A stretch of 9,828 bases of DNA from Dehalococcoidales bacterium (GTDB lineage Bacteria > Chloroflexota > Dehalococcoidia > Dehalococcoidales > ARS1013): assembly GCA_002690375.1 (NCBI GenBank), contig NZEH01000039.1, forward strand, positions 1 through 9,828, written 5' to 3'. Both the position numbers and the translations under genes were made by a program. Every line of letters starts with the position of its first letter. Within the stretch, counting starts at the first letter, position 1. The notes beneath the pieces are model-generated. The model searched no databases and was not told where the DNA came from. It saw only the letters and a program-made list of their open reading frames with translations. Below are positions 1 to 6,258 of this stretch, piece after piece.

Positions 1-1
1 T

Positions 2-586
2 GATATTGAAGTTGGAGCCAAGAGAATCGCTGCTTTATTAGATCCTCTGCCACTGAGTGTTGAAGTTGTTACAAATAACCTTGACGAGATGCTTAGCCAG
101 GCGGAATTGTTTAGTTCATGGGCGCCAAATATTGTGGTTAAGATACCCCAGATAACCCAAGATGGCATTCCCTGCTGCGGTGTAATAAATGCGCTTGAAA
201 ATAGAAAGATAAAGGTTAATGCCACCGCAACGCTATCTTTAGGGCAGGTAATATTGGCAGCTAAAGCAGGAGCGACTTATATAAGTATTTTTTTTGGTAG
301 GGTGGCTGACGAGGGAGGCAATGCAACAGAAGTAATTATTAATTCAGTTAAATGGATAGAGCGCTGGGGATATAAAAGTAAGATTATCGTGGGTAGTATA
401 AGGTCAACGGGTGATATATTGAACGCTGCCATGACAGGCGCTCATGCTCTTACAATTCCGCCACAATTATTGAGTAAAATGGTGGATCACAAATATACTC
501 GTGAGACGGTAAAGCAATTTGTAAACGATGCTCAGAAAGCAAAGCGTATGATGGATAAGGCGATAACGGAAACAACTATAAAGTAG
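2..586 (+). CDS. Transaldolase-family protein, 5' end missing
   Basis: The reading frame is open from base 2, so the gene begins before the window; 194 residues remain of a family usually about 215-220 long. It is a TIM-barrel class I aldolase of the small transaldolase/fructose-6-phosphate aldolase (FSA) type. The Schiff-base lysine is K47 in IVVKIP. E21 (LSVEVV) and F97 (YISIFFGR) occupy positions where FSA has Gln and Tyr, so true transaldolase chemistry, moving a dihydroxyacetone unit between sugar phosphates, is more likely than FSA activity. T75 and the GSIRST serine near residue 136 also fit the active site. The usual SPFVGR is altered to SIFFGR, losing a conserved proline. The gene ends 14 bp before a glycosyltransferase. 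Such enzymes sometimes occur in polysaccharide loci, where they may make sugar precursors (inference). Confidence 0.85.
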   Translation, partial: DIEVGAKRIAALLDPLPLSVEVVTNNLDEMLSQAELFSSWAPNIVVKIPQITQDGIPCCGVINALENRKIKVNATATLSLGQVILAAKAGATYISIFFGRVADEGGNATEVIINSVKWIERWGYKSKIIVGSIRSTGDILNAAMTGAHALTIPPQLLSKMVDHKYTRETVKQFVNDAQKAKRMMDKAITETTIK

Positions 587-600
587 CAGATGTTTAATCT

Positions 601-1311
601 ATGAAAAAGCCGGAAGGATGCCCCAAGATTACTGTGCTGATCTGCGCCCTTAACGAGGCAAAGAGCTTGCCATATGTCTTGCCCAAAATACCGGATTGGG
701 TGGATGAAATCCTTCTTGTAAACGGGCACTCTGTTGATGAAACAGTTGAGATAACCAAGAAGATTAACCCTGATATCCGTATTTTGTGCCAACCAGGCCA
801 CGGGAAGGCAAATGCTCTGGAATATGGTGTCAAACAAGCGACAGGAGAAATTATTGTTACCCTTGACGCTGATGGCGAGACGGACCCCAGTGATATCTCT
901 CGATTCATTGAACCTATTCTCAATGGCTACGACTTAGCCAAAGGCTCACGTCTGATTAAGGGGCAGCGCCATGGAAAGTCCCTTTATCGCTGGTTCGGCA
1001 ACAAAGTTCTGGCTTCTACCTGTAACTTATTGTATAATACCCGATTCACTGATGTTTGCTCTGGCTATAATGCCTTTCGGAAAGCTGGATTTCTCAAGCT
1101 TGGGCTGACCTATAACATGAAAGAAGCAGGATGCAGCATGGATCAGCAGATGATCGTTAGGGCCAAGAAAGCTGGCATGAAGATTAAAGAAATACCACAT
1201 ACAAGCTACGGTCGGATTGCCGGTGTCAGTGCTATAGATGGCTTCACACAGGCTACAAAACAAGGATTCACCATTTGGTTCACAATTATTAAGGAGCGCT
1301 TTAATGGCTGA
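601..1311 (+). CDS. GT2 glycosyltransferase, dolichol-phosphate-mannose-synthase-like
   Basis: This 236-residue GT-A fold enzyme should transfer a sugar from a nucleotide donor, in this subfamily often onto a polyprenyl phosphate at the inner membrane face. It opens with the usual first strand TVLICALNEAKSL (11-23). The metal-binding DAD is D89-A90-D91 in TLDADGETDP. A DVCSGYNAFR segment (151-160) matches the SGF/Y-x-AF motif of DPM-like enzymes, and D181 sits in the following helix. The nucleotide-binding loop reads VNGHSVDET (40-48), where many relatives have Asp in place of N41. There is no C-terminal membrane helix, so it is probably cytosolic or peripheral. No good Shine-Dalgarno precedes ATG 601; a 4-codon ORF (590-604) ends on it in an ATGA. 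The donor and acceptor sugars cannot be told from sequence. Confidence 0.88.
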   Translation: MKKPEGCPKITVLICALNEAKSLPYVLPKIPDWVDEILLVNGHSVDETVEITKKINPDIRILCQPGHGKANALEYGVKQATGEIIVTLDADGETDPSDISRFIEPILNGYDLAKGSRLIKGQRHGKSLYRWFGNKVLASTCNLLYNTRFTDVCSGYNAFRKAGFLKLGLTYNMKEAGCSMDQQMIVRAKKAGMKIKEIPHTSYGRIAGVSAIDGFTQATKQGFTIWFTIIKERFNG

Positions 1312-2281
1312 TAAGCCTCTCCTTTCCATCATCATTACTTCCTGTACCATGGAAAGAATGGAGGATATTTATGAACTTCTGGATAGCGTAAAAGCTCAGA
1401 CCTATTCCAATATTGAGACTATCTTTGTTGCTGAGCGCTCCAGAAAGCTTTATGAGAAGGTCAAAATTTACATCGTGGAAAAAGCTATTCCTAATGCCAA
1501 GGTGCTGTTTAACGATGGTGAACCGGGATTATCAGCAGGTAGGAATGTAGGCATTCAGCAGTCAAAAGGCGAAATCATAGCCTTTATCGATGATGATGTT
1601 GTCCTTTCCCCCAAGTGGCCTGAGGAAATGGTAAAGAGTTACAATGATGGCTCTGTTATCGGTGTTACCGGTTCTGCTTTTCCCTTGTGGGAAGACAAAT
1701 CAATGTCGTGGTTTCCTGAAGAGCTTTACTGGATTATTAGCTGCACTGCTTGGTGCGGATGGGATGAAGTAAAGAAAGTGAGAAACGCCTGGGGGATGAA
1801 TATGTCCTTTCGGAGGGAAGCTTTTGAGCGGTGTAGCCTTTTTTCCAATGAATTTGGCTTTCATAAAGGATCAATGGCTGAGGATAATGAATTTTCGTTG
1901 AGGGTGAGAAGTCAAACCGAGAAAAGCATAATTTACTCTCCCAGGGTTAGGTTATGGCATAGGGTTCATAAGTACCGATTGGGCCAAGAATTTATTAGAG
2001 AGAGAGCTTACTGGATAGGTCACTCCAGACGCATGATGAAGAAGTTGCATTCTGAAAGTGATAAGAGTTTAGATCTGTTAAGCCAGGAGCATCAACTTCT
2101 GAAGCGCATCTTTACCCGGCTCTTCCCCAATATAGCAAAAACTTTCTTCACCGACCCCGTCAGTGCCTGGCGTAAACTTCGGGTCACTGTTACTGCTTTA
2201 ACCTTTGTTACTTTGGGATACTACTCGCACCTCATACCTGCTCTGTCTAATCGGTATAAAACTACCCAACGTTCATTTTAA
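1304..2281 (+). CDS. GT2 family glycosyltransferase
   Basis: I chose ATG 1304 because AAGGAG at 1291-1296 lies 7 nt upstream and the GT2 fold starts at once (PLLSIIITSC, residues 5-14). A longer frame back to 1238 would overlap the previous gene by 74 bp and add 22 residues unlike any GT2 start. The chosen start gives 325 residues and an 8-bp overlap with the upstream GT2, implying translational coupling. The donor-binding and metal DXD is in FIDDDVVLS (D96-D98). Acceptor-side candidates are the GLSAGRN segment (75-81), WGMNMSFRR (163-171) and AEDNEFSLR (192-200), whose E193/D194 are the likely catalytic-base region. A basic C-terminal stretch (about 226-250) and a weakly hydrophobic patch (about 294-312) may associate with the membrane. 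It probably adds an inner sugar to a lipid-linked glycan; the linkage is unknown. Confidence 0.88.
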   Translation: MADKPLLSIIITSCTMERMEDIYELLDSVKAQTYSNIETIFVAERSRKLYEKVKIYIVEKAIPNAKVLFNDGEPGLSAGRNVGIQQSKGEIIAFIDDDVVLSPKWPEEMVKSYNDGSVIGVTGSAFPLWEDKSMSWFPEELYWIISCTAWCGWDEVKKVRNAWGMNMSFRREAFERCSLFSNEFGFHKGSMAEDNEFSLRVRSQTEKSIIYSPRVRLWHRVHKYRLGQEFIRERAYWIGHSRRMMKKLHSESDKSLDLLSQEHQLLKRIFTRLFPNIAKTFFTDPVSAWRKLRVTVTALTFVTLGYYSHLIPALSNRYKTTQRSF

Positions 2282-2287
2282 AGGAGG
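2282..2287 (+). promoter_or_regulatory. Strong ribosome binding site
   Basis: AGGAGG begins one base after the start of the TAA stop of the second glycosyltransferase, whose last base is 2281. It lies 9 nt before ATG 2297, so the epimerase can be initiated independently within the operon. Confidence 0.8.
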
Positions 2288-2296
2288 AGACGATTA

Positions 2297-3241
2297 ATGG
2301 CACGGTATTTCATTACTGGTGGCGCCGGTTTCATCGGCAGCCATCTGGCAGACAGATTGCTGGCAGATGGTAACGACATCACTGTCTACGACAATCTTAT
2401 CTCAGGTAGAAAAGAAAACATTAGGAGCCATCTAGATAAGTCAACTTTTCGTTTAGTAGAAGCTGATTTGGTGGATTTTCATAGCCTGGAACAGGCTATG
2501 AAGGGAAATGAAGTAGTCTGGCATCTGGGAGCGAACACCGACATTCCTGGTGGTAACAGAATTACTGATCTTGACCTTAACAACTGCACCATTGCCACCC
2601 GCAATGTCCTGGAAGCAATGAGAAAGAATAATATAGATAAAATCGTATTCGCCTCTACTGCTTGCGTCTATGGAGATGCCCCACCGGAGACCTCCTTGAA
2701 GGAAAGCTTTGGCCCCTTGCATCCGATAAACCTCTATGGTGCCGGAAAGCTTGCTTGTGAGGGACTCATTAGCGCTTATTGTCATCTCTTTAATATTAAA
2801 GCCCAAATGTTCAGGTTTGCTAATGTAGTGGGAGGTAGAATGGGTCACGGGGTTATTTATGACTTTATCCAAAAGCTAAAGCAAAACCCCAGCGAACTTG
2901 AGATATACGGTGATGGGAATCAGCAGAAGCCCTTTTTCCTGGTTGAAGATTGCGTTGGTGGTATGCTTTGTGCTTTTCATAATTCTGATAGTCAGTATGA
3001 TGTTTACAACCTAGGCGGCAATTCTGTCAGCAATGTAAACCACATCGCTGATATAGTAACCGAAGAAATGGGATTACACAATGTTAAATATAAATATACC
3101 GGTGGCAGACGAGGTTGGCCCGGGGATGTGCCTGTGGTCCGTTTCAATACAGAAAAGATGAATAAACTGGGTTGGAGATCCAGCCACACCTCGGATGAGG
3201 CGGTTAGAATAGCAGCGCGAAGATTGTTAGAGATAGAATGA
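2297..3241 (+). CDS. Extended SDR NAD-dependent sugar-nucleotide epimerase
   Basis: A 314-residue extended short-chain dehydrogenase, the usual length for UDP-glucose/UDP-glucuronate 4-epimerases. The NAD-binding glycine motif is GGAGFIG (8-14), with D32-N33 ending the second strand for the adenosine ribose. The active site has S120-T121 and Y147-x3-K151 (YGAGK). HLGANTDIPGG (76-86) follows the NAD fold. In the substrate domain, YGDGNQQKPFFLVEDC (204-219) stands where many relatives have GDGxQxRDFxYVxD. This Lys-Pro-Phe variant resembles a subgroup of GalE-like proteins. It probably inverts C4 of a UDP-sugar (UDP-Glc/Gal, GlcNAc/GalNAc or the uronic acids), but the substrate is not readable. 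A strong AGGAGG lies 9 nt before the ATG. Its TGA overlaps the ATG of a micro-ORF at 3238. Confidence 0.88.
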   Translation: MARYFITGGAGFIGSHLADRLLADGNDITVYDNLISGRKENIRSHLDKSTFRLVEADLVDFHSLEQAMKGNEVVWHLGANTDIPGGNRITDLDLNNCTIATRNVLEAMRKNNIDKIVFASTACVYGDAPPETSLKESFGPLHPINLYGAGKLACEGLISAYCHLFNIKAQMFRFANVVGGRMGHGVIYDFIQKLKQNPSELEIYGDGNQQKPFFLVEDCVGGMLCAFHNSDSQYDVYNLGGNSVSNVNHIADIVTEEMGLHNVKYKYTGGRRGWPGDVPVVRFNTEKMNKLGWRSSHTSDEAVRIAARRLLEIE

Positions 3242-3250
3242 AACTGAAGA
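3230..3250 (+). repeat. Near-repeat spanning a gene end, copy 1 (copy 2 at 4008-4028)
   Basis: Two 21-base segments, 3230-3250 and 4008-4028, agree at 17 of 21 positions. Each starts GAGA, contains an identical ATGAAACT core and is A-rich after it. Both carry the stop codon of a gene (an epimerase and a methyltransferase, which are unrelated) in the same register, as GAG-AxA-GxA-TGA. Each also carries the start of a micro-ORF encoding MKLK. Similarity ends a few bases further on. It may be a duplicated junction or chance in AT-rich sequence. Confidence 0.4.
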
Positions 3251-3294
3251 TGAGATTACCGTTATGGGCCAAGGCTGCAGGAAAGCGCAAATGA
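3238..3294 (+). other. 18-residue basic micro-ORF bracketed by ATGA overlaps
   Basis: The ATG at 3238 overlaps the epimerase stop (TGA 3239-3241). Its own stop (TGA 3292-3294) overlaps ATG 3291 of the methyltransferase. The peptide is MKLKMRLPLWAKAAGKRK, with seven Lys/Arg and no acidic residue. The only upstream ribosome-site candidate is a weak GAG at 3230-3232. A ribosome finishing the epimerase could reinitiate here and be handed on to the methyltransferase. Without conservation data this could be an accidental open frame; the downstream ATGA comes free with any gene that starts ATGA. Confidence 0.25.
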
Positions 3295-4019
3295 AGAAGA
3301 GAGAATTCTATGCTGATGGTTATTATGCAGGTTTGGCTCAAGAGCCTCGCTTTGCCAGGATTATAAAGATTTTCCGCCAACTAAAAGGCGAACGCCTTCT
3401 AGATATAGGTTGTGGAGATGGCGATATAACTCTTCTCTTGAAGGAAAGCTCCGGGGCTAGAGAGGTCTTTGGAATAGATATAGCTTCTGAAGCGGTCGCT
3501 GTTGCTCAAAGAAAAGGTATTACAGCCTATAAGCTAGATATAGACGAAGAAAAATTCCCTTTTGAGGAAGAATATTTTGACTTAATTTACTGTGGAGAGC
3601 TTATCGAGCACTTGTTTAATCCTGACCATTTGTTGAAAGAAATTCATAGGGTGCTAAGGACGGGAGGAGTATGTGTTATTACGACACCTAATTTAGCTGG
3701 CTGGCCCAACCGGTTTGCCCTTTTATTAGGATACCAACCCTACCCAATGGCAGTCAGCCCCTCTCATGAAGGGATAGGTAAGTTACTGGTGGATGATTCA
3801 GAGGGGCAATGGGGGCACATTAGAGTTTTTACTGCTAAAGCCTTTCAAGAACTATTACGGCTTTATCATTTCAAAATTAGACGTTTAATGGGATGCCCAA
3901 CCATGATTAACAGCCCGCTTCCACCAATATTGGGCACCATTATAAAAGGTATGGATAGAATTATGTCGAGGATTCCCTCTCTTTCCACTCGTTTAATTGC
4001 AACTATTGAGAAAGTATGA
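3291..4019 (+). CDS. Class I SAM-dependent methyltransferase
   Basis: A 242-residue Rossmann-fold methyltransferase (Methyltransf_11/25 type). Motif I is LLDIGCGDGD (36-45) and D63 in FGIDI closes strand 2. A DLIYCGELIEHL segment (97-108) is the motif-IV region, and the strand-5 turn is VITTPN (129-134). I prefer ATG 3291, preceded by AGGAAAG at 3279-3285. An in-frame ATG at 3264 adds nine residues (MGQGCRKAQ) but has no visible ribosome site. YADGYYAGLAQEPRF (7-21) resembles the N-terminus of sugar or lipid methyltransferases. It lies between two nucleotide-sugar epimerases, so it probably methylates a sugar hydroxyl or a carrier-linked glycan (inference). Its TGA overlaps the ATG of a second micro-ORF at 4016. 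Confidence 0.85.
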   Translation: MKKREFYADGYYAGLAQEPRFARIIKIFRQLKGERLLDIGCGDGDITLLLKESSGAREVFGIDIASEAVAVAQRKGITAYKLDIDEEKFPFEEEYFDLIYCGELIEHLFNPDHLLKEIHRVLRTGGVCVITTPNLAGWPNRFALLLGYQPYPMAVSPSHEGIGKLLVDDSEGQWGHIRVFTAKAFQELLRLYHFKIRRLMGCPTMINSPLPPILGTIIKGMDRIMSRIPSLSTRLIATIEKV

Positions 4020-4028
4020 AACTAAAAA
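4008..4028 (+). repeat. Near-repeat spanning a gene end, copy 2 (copy 1 at 3230-3250)
   Basis: This is the partner of the 3230-3250 segment, with 17 of 21 positions identical. It contains the methyltransferase TGA and the ATG of the second MKLK micro-ORF. The two copies flank the methyltransferase gene almost exactly, about 780 bp apart, as might result if that gene had been inserted at a junction. No transposase or inverted repeats are visible. Confidence 0.4.
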
Positions 4029-4093
4029 GCAAAAATGGCATAGTACCAGGTAGTGGAGAGAGGCACAACTCTAGACGGAGAAAAATTGGATGA
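4016..4093 (+). other. 25-residue basic micro-ORF bracketed by ATGA overlaps
   Basis: The ATG at 4016 overlaps the methyltransferase stop (TGA 4017-4019), and the TGA at 4091-4093 overlaps ATG 4090 of the next SDR gene. The frame therefore spans the whole 70-bp gap. The peptide starts MKLKSKNG and ends NSRRRKIG, with eight Lys/Arg and one Glu. This is the same arrangement as the preceding junction, with the same first four residues. There is no convincing ribosome site of its own (GAGAAAG at 4008-4014). Translational relay or chance are both possible. Confidence 0.25.
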
Positions 4094-5115
4094 AAACCAT
4101 AGTAACTGGTGGTGTCGGTTTTATCGGGAGTCATTTGGTAAAGAGACTCTTTGAGCAGAATAAAGAAGTTATCGTAGCCAGTGATCTGGCTAAACTGGAT
4201 AGTGAGAACCTGTCCAGTTTAGGCATAAAGCCTTTTGATGTTGAACTTCGAAAAGCAGATCTGAGTGACTACCATCAAGCACTAAGAGCAATAGAAGGGG
4301 CAGATATTGTCTTCCATCTTGCGGCTCGAGTGGGAGGCCTGAAGTATCTTCACTCCACCGAAATGGCTGAGCTGGCTGCTCTTCAAGCGAATCTTATGAT
4401 AGATGCCAATGTCTTTAGAGCCTGTCTGGAGAAAGGGGTGAGAAAGATCGTATATGCTTCAAGTTGTGCCGTCTACCCTATGGATAGGCAATTCTCCTAC
4501 GGTACTGTCTTCACCGAAGATAACCTTGAGCTTTCTCAAAATCAGTTTAATATACTTAGCACTGGATATAGTGAAATTAACCCTGATGGCGGCTATGGAT
4601 GGTCAAAGCTTATGGGAGAAATAGAGCTGGGGTGGATGAAGAATATTGATATAGGCATAGCGCGTATTTTTAATATTTACGGGGAAAATGAACCTCTTGG
4701 CGCGAGGGGACATGTGATTAGCGACCTCATCAGTAAAGCAGTTCTTTATCCCGGCGAAGAATTTGTAGTCCGGGGTGACGGCAAGCAGTCACGGGACTTT
4801 CTTTATGTATCAGATTGTGCGGATGCTCTACTTAAGCTTGGGGAAAAGGCATCTAACCCCCCAATGACGGTGAATATAGGCTCAGGTAAAGCGGTTAGCA
4901 TCGGCACTGTTGCTGAGAAAATAGCCGAACTTTCAGGGAAGGATATAAAGATAACCTATGACTTTGTTAAATCAGTAGGCCCGTTATCGCGGACCGGAGA
5001 TATAACCAGAACCAAGGCTCTTCTTAACTGGCACCCCAAAGTCAGTCTAGACAAAGGTTTAAGGTGCACTTATACTTGGGTGAAAAAAAGACTCAAAGGA
5101 GAGAAACTTTCCTGA
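4090..5115 (+). CDS. Extended SDR sugar-nucleotide epimerase/dehydratase
   Basis: A 341-residue extended SDR. It has GGVGFIG (7-13) for NAD(P), D32 ending strand 2, FHLAARVGG (75-83), and active-site S124-S125 with Y169-x3-K173 (YGWSK). VRGDGKQSRDFLYVSD (227-242) is the canonical nucleotide-sugar segment. RVGG and SSC...YP recall GDP-fucose synthase and GDP-mannose 3,5-epimerase. However, in those enzymes the catalytic Cys immediately precedes I-Y-P, whereas here the order is C126-A-V-Y-P, shifted by one residue. It may therefore be a 4-epimerase or dehydratase rather than a 3,5-epimerase. An extra loop with several Asn/Gln/Ser residues (about 140-165) precedes the catalytic Tyr. GGAG at 4077-4080 lies 9 nt before the ATG. 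The substrate is unknown; it may act on the product of, or in competition with, the epimerase encoded at 5250. Confidence 0.85.
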   Translation: MKTIVTGGVGFIGSHLVKRLFEQNKEVIVASDLAKLDSENLSSLGIKPFDVELRKADLSDYHQALRAIEGADIVFHLAARVGGLKYLHSTEMAELAALQANLMIDANVFRACLEKGVRKIVYASSCAVYPMDRQFSYGTVFTEDNLELSQNQFNILSTGYSEINPDGGYGWSKLMGEIELGWMKNIDIGIARIFNIYGENEPLGARGHVISDLISKAVLYPGEEFVVRGDGKQSRDFLYVSDCADALLKLGEKASNPPMTVNIGSGKAVSIGTVAEKIAELSGKDIKITYDFVKSVGPLSRTGDITRTKALLNWHPKVSLDKGLRCTYTWVKKRLKGEKLS

Positions 5116-5116
5116 T

Positions 5117-5147
5117 AAAGGAGGTTGAAATGATTGAAACGGTATGA
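5117..5147 (+). promoter_or_regulatory. Strong ribosome site with 5-codon leader-like ORF
   Basis: AAAGGAGG at 5117-5124 is among the strongest Shine-Dalgarno matches in the window. It is followed 5 nt later by ATG 5130, which encodes only MIETV before TGA at 5145-5147. That stop overlaps another ATG (5144) opening a 21-codon ORF that runs to TAA 5207-5209 through the hairpin. This could be a leader-peptide control element or the remnant start of a lost gene. No known peptide is recognised. Confidence 0.4.
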
Positions 5148-5174
5148 ATCACCGATTAACTAGACAAGATGACT

Positions 5175-5207
5175 CTTATCTGATAGGGGTTTATCTGATA
5201 AGTTTTT
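5175..5207 (+). terminator. Hairpin plus T-tract, possible terminator or attenuator
   Basis: CTTATC (5175-5180) pairs with GATAAG (5197-5202). After one T-T mismatch, GATA (5182-5185) pairs with TATC (5192-5195), closing a GGGGTT loop. Five T follow directly (5203-5207). The same bases form a direct repeat, TTATCTGATA at 5176-5185 and 5191-5200. The stem is AT-rich, so strong termination is doubtful. A partial terminator or attenuator between the two SDR genes is the more likely role. The 21-codon ORF starting at 5144 is translated through it and stops in the T-tract. Confidence 0.4.
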
Positions 5208-5235
5208 AAGTGATGTGCAGCGAAACAAAAAATAC

Positions 5236-5241
5236 AGGAGG
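5236..5241 (+). promoter_or_regulatory. Strong ribosome binding site
   Basis: AGGAGG lies 8 nt before ATG 5250. It gives the GDP-mannose-epimerase-like gene its own strong initiation site after the 134-bp gap and hairpin, suggesting independent expression control. Confidence 0.8.
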
Positions 5242-5249
5242 TTTTAATA

Positions 5250-6224
5250 ATGAAACGAATATTAGTTACTGGTGGTGGAGGTTTTATCGGTAGTCACCTG
5301 GCAAAAGATTTATACTCAAAGGGACATTTTGTTAGGATAGCAGATATAAAGTTTGATGATTATATCCAAGAAAGATACTACACTGAAAAGGTTCAGTTAG
5401 ATTTACGCGAATTGGAAAACTGCCTTGAAGCCACCGAAGGTATTGACCAGGTCTATAATCTTGCTGCTAATATGGGAGGCATCGGTTTTATCACTTCAGT
5501 GTTTGCTGATATCATGCATGATAATGTGTTGATAAACGTCCAGATGATGGAAGCGGCGGTACGAAATAGAGTAAAGAGGTTTCTCTTCAGTTCTAGCGCC
5601 TGTATTTACCCTAATTACAAACAGACAACCCCTGATGTATCCGGTCTAAAAGAGAATGATGCCTATCCTGCGGAACCAAACGAAGCTTATGGCTGGGAGA
5701 AGCTTTTTAGTGAGATAATGGCGGAGTCCTACCGGATTGACTACGGGTTGGATATCCGTATAGCCAGATACCACAATATTTATGGCCCGGAAGGGACATA
5801 TAAAGATGGCAGAGAAAAAGCTCCGGCAGCTCTTTGTCGTAAAGTTTCTGAAGCTTCAGATCCTGGAGAAATAACAGTCTGGGGTGACGGCAAAGCCACT
5901 CGGTCTTATTGCTATATTGATGACTGCGTCAAAGGAACAGAATTACTGATGGAATCAGACTACAATAAACCGCTAAATATTGGTTCTGATCGCTTAATTT
6001 CCGTAGAAGACCTGGCCAATATGGTCATAAGGATATCAGGTAAGAAGATAACGAAGGAGTACGACGTATCAGCCCCGGAGGGAGTGAGAGGGCGCAATGC
6101 CGACCTGACTTTAGCTAGCAAAGTACTCCAATGGAAGCCAGAGATAAACTTGGAAGATGGACTCACCAGAACTTACCACTGGATAAGTAGCATGGTCGAA
6201 AAGAATATACAGAAAATAAAATAA
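5250..6224 (+). CDS. gme: GDP-mannose 3,5-epimerase-like protein
   Basis: A 324-residue extended SDR with close resemblance to plant GDP-mannose 3,5-epimerase, which converts GDP-D-mannose to GDP-L-galactose (and GDP-L-gulose) with tightly bound NAD. Recognisable blocks in order are GGGGFIG (8-14), NLAANMGGIGFI (70-81), SSSACIYP (114-121), EAYGWEKL (145-152), ARYHNIYGPEGTY (172-184), GREKAPAA (187-194), WGDGKATRS (211-219) and PEGVRGRNAD (276-285). The expected catalytic residues are all present: C118 and K190 as the acid/base pair, and Y147/K151 for NAD redox. Most bacterial loci making GDP-sugars use fucose synthase or GDP-mannose dehydratase instead, so this points to an L-galactose- or L-gulose-type sugar in the glycan (inference). 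Bacterial members may differ from the plant enzymes in product. A strong AGGAGG fixes the start. Confidence 0.85.
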   Translation: MKRILVTGGGGFIGSHLAKDLYSKGHFVRIADIKFDDYIQERYYTEKVQLDLRELENCLEATEGIDQVYNLAANMGGIGFITSVFADIMHDNVLINVQMMEAAVRNRVKRFLFSSSACIYPNYKQTTPDVSGLKENDAYPAEPNEAYGWEKLFSEIMAESYRIDYGLDIRIARYHNIYGPEGTYKDGREKAPAALCRKVSEASDPGEITVWGDGKATRSYCYIDDCVKGTELLMESDYNKPLNIGSDRLISVEDLANMVIRISGKKITKEYDVSAPEGVRGRNADLTLASKVLQWKPEINLEDGLTRTYHWISSMVEKNIQKIK

Positions 6225-6258
6225 CGTTGGCCTTTTCACCTTATCTCGAGATGATATT

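Noticed and set aside
594..923. Antisense ORFs of about 100 codons opposite the first glycosyltransferase and elsewhere on the minus strand
   Set aside because: They are shadows of strongly supported plus-strand genes, have no ribosome sites and show no recognisable motifs.
1238..1303. Longer N-terminus of the second GT2 starting at ATG 1238
   Set aside because: It would overlap the upstream gene by 74 bp, the extra residues do not look like a GT2 start, and AAGGAG at 1291-1296 clearly serves ATG 1304.
5134..5162. TTGAAA plus TAACTA at 17 bp as a promoter in the 134-bp gap
   Set aside because: The -10 candidate matches TATAAT at too few positions, and other spacings give nothing better.
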